This document shows positions 6,824-9,730 of a DNA stretch of 9,730 bases, piece by piece. This stretch comes from an uncultured Collinsella sp. (GTDB lineage: Bacteria; Actinomycetota; Coriobacteriia; Coriobacteriales; Coriobacteriaceae), in contig USFK01000036.1 in assembly GCA_900553935.1 (NCBI GenBank), positions 1-9,730 of the forward strand, in the 5' to 3' direction. A program made the translations under genes and the position numbers. Each line of letters opens with the position of its first letter. The stretch's first letter is position 1. The notes under the pieces are model-generated. The model had not been told where the DNA came from. It searched no databases and saw nothing but the letters and a program-made list of their open reading frames with translations.

Positions 6824-7609
6824 CTAGAGCGCCGCCTTTGACAGGTGTGGCGAGAGGCCGCCCGAGACGCAGCGCATGAGCCTTGACGCCTCCAGGGCGG
6901 CGAGCGCCATGGAGGCCATGAGCGCCGCGACCCATACGGCGAGAGACGCACCCTCGTACCAGAGGGGGAACGTCGCGCTCAGCAGCCAGAGCGCCGCGAG
7001 TACGGACATCGCGGGAGCGACGCTGGCGACGAGCGAGTTGCCCGGCAGACGGCGCGCCGCATAGAAGCAGGTGGCACACGAGCAGAAGAACGGCGTGCAT
7101 GCGTACAGCAGTACGCGAAGCGCGTCGATTCCCGCGAGCGTTGGCACTGCCGCAACGGCGAGCGTAATCCAAAGCACGTCGGCCAGGCCGAAAAGCAAAA
7201 GCCTGCTCGCCAGCACTTGCACGCAGCTGAACCGGCATGAGTACTCCATCTCGCAGACGCGGGTCTCGAAGCTCTTGAATACCGATGGTGCCGCTATGGC
7301 AACCGAGAGGGCCGATGCCGCCATGACGACGATGGGGCTTCCCGAGTGCGGGCCGATCTCACCGACGAGAACGAGCATGCATGCCAGAAGCGCGATCTGG
7401 AGCATCCATGCCCAGGGACGCACGAACCGAACCTGGCTCGCGACGAACCGCCAGAGCGGGATGTAACCCGCCTCCCTCGCGCCTCCGCAGGCGCGAGCCG
7501 CCTCTGCTTCCACGAGCAGCAAGGTGCGCTTGCGCGCCGAAGCGTCGGGGGATGCCGCGTCAGCGGCGTAGTAGCTCCTCAGCGCATCCTTTAGCTTCGA
7601 GTCATTCAT
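6824..7609 (-). CDS. Polytopic membrane protein, candidate regulator of the adjacent sigma factor
   Basis: This 261-residue protein starts with a hydrophilic stretch of about 60 residues (MNDSKLKDALRSYYAADAAS at the very start) and continues with about six hydrophobic segments: PWAWMLQIALLACMLVLVG, SPIVVMAASALSVAIAA, LLLFGLADVLWITLAVAAV, ALRVLLYACTPFFCSCATCF, SVAPAMSVLAALWLLSA and SLAVWVAALMASMALAALEA. I do not recognise a named family. Its start codon overlaps the sigma-factor stop (ATGAATGA, 8 nt shared), the usual position of an anti-sigma factor, and the short cytoplasmic N-terminus followed by membrane segments would suit that role. No His-x3-Cys-x2-Cys zinc anti-sigma motif is visible. 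It could instead be an accessory subunit of the ABC transporter. Ribosome-binding site GGGAG lies 6 nt before ATG. Stop is TAG. Confidence 0.8.
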   Translation of the reverse strand: MNDSKLKDALRSYYAADAASPDASARKRTLLLVEAEAARACGGAREAGYIPLWRFVASQVRFVRPWAWMLQIALLACMLVLVGEIGPHSGSPIVVMAASALSVAIAAPSVFKSFETRVCEMEYSCRFSCVQVLASRLLLFGLADVLWITLAVAAVPTLAGIDALRVLLYACTPFFCSCATCFYAARRLPGNSLVASVAPAMSVLAALWLLSATFPLWYEGASLAVWVAALMASMALAALEASRLMRCVSGGLSPHLSKAAL

Positions 7610-8138
7610 GGCCTTCTCCCATCAGTTCCTTGAGCCTGCCGAGCGCGCGCCGCTCGATTCGATAGAGGGCGAACCTCGACTTCCCCGTCACGGCGGAGAT
7701 GTCGGACATAGGCAGGTCCTGGCCGTAGCGCAGCTCGATGACCTCGCGCTCCTCTTCCGTAAGGCGGGCAAGGGCATCTGCCATGATCAGCCGTCCGTCC
7801 ATGTCCACATGCCGCGCGTCAGGAATTGCCGGCGCATCGTCCTCGTCCAAGGTGCCAACCGGTTTTTGGCCTCGGTAGAAGTCGGCACAGACGTTGCGCG
7901 CGCAGGTGTAGAGATACGCGAGGGGCTTTCCATGCTCGGCGTATAGCGCATCGCTCCGCACGAGTCGAAGGAACACCTCCTGAGTCACGTCTCGGGCATC
8001 CTCTTTCGAGGGGAGCCTTCGCGCGCAGTAGCGGTATACCTCGTCGTAGTGCTCCTCTGCGAAGCGCCCCACCAAAGAGTCGTTTTCGCGGCCTGGCGCG
8101 TCCGTCCTGCCGTTGCTGCCGTATGGAAAGCCTTGCAT
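7602..8138 (-). CDS. ECF-type RNA polymerase sigma factor
   Basis: This 178-residue protein has only the two sigma domains expected of an extracytoplasmic-function factor. Region 2 spans about 26-92, with DVTQEVFLRL at 50-59 (the core-binding and -10-melting part) and YLYTCARNVCADFYR at 75-89. Region 4 spans about 121-172: ALARLTEEEREVIELRYGQD, then a helix-turn-helix at about 142-166 (DISAVTGKSRFALYRIERRA) for -35 recognition. A short acidic linker (DEDDAPAIPD) joins them. It is the first gene of the operon and overlaps the following membrane-protein gene by 8 nt, so it probably drives its own operon in response to an envelope signal. The start ATG at 8138 has AGGAGG 12 nt upstream and GAGGG 6 nt upstream; a GTG in another frame at 8151 is closer to AGGAGG but does not give the sigma frame. 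Stop is TGA. Confidence 0.92.
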   Translation of the reverse strand: MQGFPYGSNGRTDAPGRENDSLVGRFAEEHYDEVYRYCARRLPSKEDARDVTQEVFLRLVRSDALYAEHGKPLAYLYTCARNVCADFYRGQKPVGTLDEDDAPAIPDARHVDMDGRLIMADALARLTEEEREVIELRYGQDLPMSDISAVTGKSRFALYRIERRALGRLKELMGEGHE

Positions 8139-8157
8139 TCTCTTCCCTCACCTCCTA

Positions 8158-8317
8158 TAGGGCATAACGTGGTTTGGCGCCGGGATGTGCGCGGAATTTT
8201 GAAATTTACGTCCCATGCAATGGGGGAAACCGCAGTCAGCGATGCTCGGTGAGTGGCGGATATGCGAGGGTGTGGCAGGCGGAAAGGGAGCTTATTCGCT
8301 TTCCCAAACCGCTCTGG
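8158..8317. other. Leader region of the sigma operon, no gene
   Basis: Nothing coding is supported here. Two small inverted repeats are visible: CCCAT-GCA-ATGGG (8212-8224) and AATTT-TG-AAATT (8195-8206), either of which could be an operator. I could not find a good sigma-A or ECF promoter pair on the minus strand upstream of the sigma gene, although the promoter must lie in or beyond this stretch. Confidence 0.35.
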
Positions 8318-8455
8318 TCATTTGAACGAGACGCGCCGGAGACCGTAACCGTCCCGAGTCATCTTCCCCGACTTGAGGTTCTCCTGTGCGTCCTGCCATG
8401 CCTTGATGGCAGCGTCAAGCTTCTGGGCTCCCTTTGCCTTCGGGTCGATGCGCAG
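8318..8455 (-). pseudogene. Unidentified short coding fragment
   Basis: On the minus strand an open frame encodes about 45 residues with the look of real protein: LRIDPKAKGAQKLDAAIKA followed by WQDAQENLKSGKMTRDGYG, charged and helix-forming, ending at TGA. I do not recognise the family. It has no convincing start: upstream (8456-8506) the same frame is antisense to the helicase remnant on the other strand. The protein-like part therefore appears to begin at a junction near 8455, as expected for a C-terminal fragment left by a rearrangement. Confidence 0.3.
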
Positions 8456-8456
8456 A

Positions 8457-8609
8457 GCGCCAGACGGGCTTATCGAGGAAATCGGCCTGCTATACGTCGG
8501 CGTCACGCGCGCTCGAAAGGCGGTATATGCCTCCGCCTCGATGCAGCGCAGGACAAAATCGGGGGACTATCAGGCCACCTGTCCCTCTTGTCTAATATCT
8601 ATTCCGAGT
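8457..8609 (+). pseudogene. Remnant of a UvrD/PcrA-type helicase C-terminus
   Basis: The plus-strand frame at positions divisible by three encodes APDGLIEEIGLLYVGVTRAR and then KAVYASASMQRR. EEIGLLYVGVTRAR (8475-8516) matches helicase motif VI of UvrD/Rep/PcrA superfamily 1 enzymes (usual form EERRLxYVGxTRA), whose Arg contacts the ATP gamma-phosphate. Further on, CPSCLISIP (8580-8606) resembles a worn version of the PSRFLxEIP tail common after motif VI. Nothing of motifs I to V is present upstream and no start or ribosome-binding site is visible. The reading frame runs on to a TGA at 8649. This is debris of an otherwise deleted helicase gene, opposite in strand to both neighbouring intact genes. 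Confidence 0.6.
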
Positions 8610-8676
8610 ATTGCGCCTGTGGGCTGGGCGGTGATGGATGCGGAGAGCTGACTTCTGGTGCTACGAGACGTGTCCG

Positions 8677-9606
8677 CTATGGCCGTGAGAGCCGGTCAGC
8701 CGTCTTGTCCATGACCTCGCTGAGCATGGCCAGGCCGTTCTTCAGCTCGCCCTGCTTGGAGAAGTAGTCCCTGTGCGCCATGAATCGTCTGCGCAGGGCT
8801 CGGAGCTGCCCGGCGGCGTCCCCTCTTGCGTTCTCGCTCTTGGCTATGTGCATGTAGCAGAGGGCGAGGGCGGTGAAGTCGTGGACGATGGGCGCTCTCT
8901 TAGTGAGTGACACGAGCTCGCGGTCGATCCCCAGCTCCTCGACCGCCATGTGTCCAGGGTCTCCGTACTTCTCGATGAGCCCGCGGGTGTATGAGGACCC
9001 TCCCAGCCCGGCGAGACTCCTCTCGGTGTGCTCGGGGTCTATCCCGTCGAGCGAATCCGATGCAAGGTGCAGAATGGAGGCTAGAGCGGAGATGACGGTC
9101 TCGGCGTCCTGGGCGGCCAGGTCTCCGGACAGGCCCATGACCGTCGGGGCTTTCGACCGAACAGAGTCGAGATCGACCCTCTTCTCGAGTACCCTGACCT
9201 TTCTCTCGCGCTCGGAATTGAAGAAGGACGCCATGAGCTCGTAGGGATCGTCTCCCTCGTCCATGATCATCTTGTTGAGCTCGACCTTCATGTAGTGCTC
9301 GATGTCGAGTGTGAGGGAGAGGACTGTCTCGCGAAGGTGGTGGTCGAGCCTCGTGAGCTCGGCGAGGTGGGCGAAGTCGAGGTTGATGTAGGAGCCGAAG
9401 TGCTCCGAGTCGGGGTTGGTGTAGCGGGAGAAGCACTTCGCGAACGCCTTCACCTTGAAGAAGAAGTTGCTCTCTCGCAGGAACCGCTCGGCCTCCCGCT
9501 CGTCTGTCAGCTCGAAGCGGACCCCTCGGTCCTTGAGGTGGCGGACTTGCTGGGCGGCGCCGATGAGTGGCCGTTCCCTTGTTGTGGCGGTGCCGGAATC
9601 TCCCAT
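8677..9606 (-). CDS. Abi_2 family (AbiD/AbiF-like) abortive infection protein
   Basis: This 309-residue protein resembles the Abi_2 family, members of which abort phage infection. Typical features in order: a start region with IGAAQQVRHLKDRGVRFEL, the FLRESNFFFKVKAFAKCF stretch in the place of the family's L-x-x-Y-Y-x-L-x-G-Y block, and FAHLAELTRLDHHLRETVL followed by LDIEHYMKVELNKMI, matching the family pattern of D-x-x-L-R then I-E-x-x-x-K/R. Near the C-terminus RRFMAH (Arg273-x4-His278) fits the R-x4-6-H motif of HEPN ribonucleases, to which Abi_2-type proteins have been linked. Toxic RNA cleavage is therefore a reasonable inference, not shown here. The start at 9606 is supported by GGAG 5 nt upstream. 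It is a single gene with no visible antitoxin, next to helicase debris, as in an eroded defence region. Stop is TAG. Confidence 0.8.
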   Translation of the reverse strand: MGDSGTATTRERPLIGAAQQVRHLKDRGVRFELTDEREAERFLRESNFFFKVKAFAKCFSRYTNPDSEHFGSYINLDFAHLAELTRLDHHLRETVLSLTLDIEHYMKVELNKMIMDEGDDPYELMASFFNSERERKVRVLEKRVDLDSVRSKAPTVMGLSGDLAAQDAETVISALASILHLASDSLDGIDPEHTERSLAGLGGSSYTRGLIEKYGDPGHMAVEELGIDRELVSLTKRAPIVHDFTALALCYMHIAKSENARGDAAGQLRALRRRFMAHRDYFSKQGELKNGLAMLSEVMDKTADRLSRP

Positions 9607-9611
9607 ATCGG

Positions 9612-9661
9612 CTCCAAAAGATAAGAAAAATGCGGCTGAAGGTACAGGTACCCGCAGCCGC
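9612..9661 (-). terminator. Terminator hairpin directly before the Abi ribosome-binding site
   Basis: On the minus strand GCGGCTG (9661-9655) pairs with CAGCCGC (9638-9632). The loop region holds a second short inverted repeat, GGTAC/GTACC. The hairpin is followed by ATTTTTCTTATCTTTT and then GGAG, the Abi ribosome-binding site (9615-9612). It ends an upstream minus-strand transcript or attenuates the Abi transcript itself. The plus-strand reading lacks an adjacent T-tract. Confidence 0.65.
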
Positions 9662-9662
9662 T

Positions 9663-9680
9663 AAAAGCCCTAGGGCTTTT
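9663..9680. repeat. Perfect 18-bp palindrome
   Basis: AAAAGCCCTAGGGCTTTT is self-complementary over its full length and reads as a small hairpin with a T-tail on either strand. It may be a weak bidirectional terminator or an operator upstream of the Abi gene. It lies just 1 nt from the larger hairpin at 9632-9661. Confidence 0.5.
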
Positions 9681-9692
9681 CACAATGACTGA

Positions 9693-9698
9693 AGTATA
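9693..9698 (-). promoter_or_regulatory. Candidate -10 element for the Abi gene
   Basis: TATACT on the minus strand differs by one base from TATAAT and lies about 87 nt upstream of the Abi start codon. No -35 is recognisable at 15-18 nt spacing (that stretch is C-rich on the minus strand). If used, both downstream hairpins would be in the leader RNA. Confidence 0.2.
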
Positions 9699-9730
9699 CC
9701 CGATTGAGGCGGACGGGGGAGGTGTTCGGA

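Noticed and set aside
5769..7238. Minus-strand open frame of 489 codons overlapping the ATPase and membrane-protein genes
   Set aside because: Arg/His/Ala-rich translation in the wrong frame of two well-supported genes, with no domain signal of its own.
8174..8767. Plus-strand open frame of 197 codons across the gap and the end of the Abi gene
   Set aside because: It is in a different frame from the helicase remnant, runs into the antisense of the Abi gene, and shows no protein-like signal or ribosome-binding site.
9685..9730. Possible plus-strand gene start (ATG, then ACT GAA GTA TAC) running off the right edge
   Set aside because: Only 15 codons are visible and the only purine-rich stretch upstream (AGGG in the palindrome) is about 10 nt away, so it cannot be supported from this window.
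4253..9730. CRISPR array, tRNA or rRNA genes, insertion sequence transposase
   Set aside because: Looked for by eye on both strands; no regularly spaced repeats, no cloverleaf-like segment and no transposase-like protein was found.

Overview
The window looks like a chromosomal segment from a high-GC actinobacterium of the class Coriobacteriia, most likely a Collinsella-like gut organism. This is inferred from the style of the proteins, the split transketolase and the actinobacterial-type RF2; no species-level marker is visible.

Left part (1-4252, plus strand) is ordinary core genome: the 3' nearly complete part of prfB (peptide chain release factor 2, 5' end outside the window), a YitT/DUF2179 family membrane protein, and a two-gene transketolase (N-terminal TPP/PP-domain subunit, then C-terminal Pyr-domain subunit, separated by 1 nt). 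A long intrinsic terminator closes the transketolase operon. RF2 carries Ser-Pro-Thr where the family normally has the Ser-Pro-Phe stop-codon-reading tripeptide.

Between the core block and the accessory block lies about 330 nt without a convincing gene (4253-4581). It holds a compact element of nested inverted repeats bounded by an interrupted direct repeat, and a hairpin that reads as a terminator for the minus-strand genes.

Middle part (4582-8138, minus strand) is one tightly packed four-gene operon read right to left: ECF-type sigma factor, a polytopic membrane protein with a cytoplasmic N-terminus (possibly the sigma regulator), an ABC ATPase and an ABC-2-like permease with a large extracytoplasmic domain. 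Overlaps of 8 nt join sigma/membrane protein and ATPase/permease. The layout suggests a self-regulated envelope-stress or antimicrobial-efflux module; the substrate is unknown.

Right part (8139-9730) looks like an eroded accessory or defence region: a 538-nt gap with the decayed C-terminus of a UvrD/PcrA-type helicase on the plus strand and an unidentified short coding fragment on the minus strand, then an intact Abi_2 (AbiD/AbiF-like) abortive-infection protein on the minus strand with a candidate HEPN R-x4-H motif. A strong terminator hairpin sits directly in front of the Abi ribosome-binding site. A terminator also sits immediately before the ribosome-binding site of the YitT gene, so premature termination in leaders may be a recurrent arrangement here.
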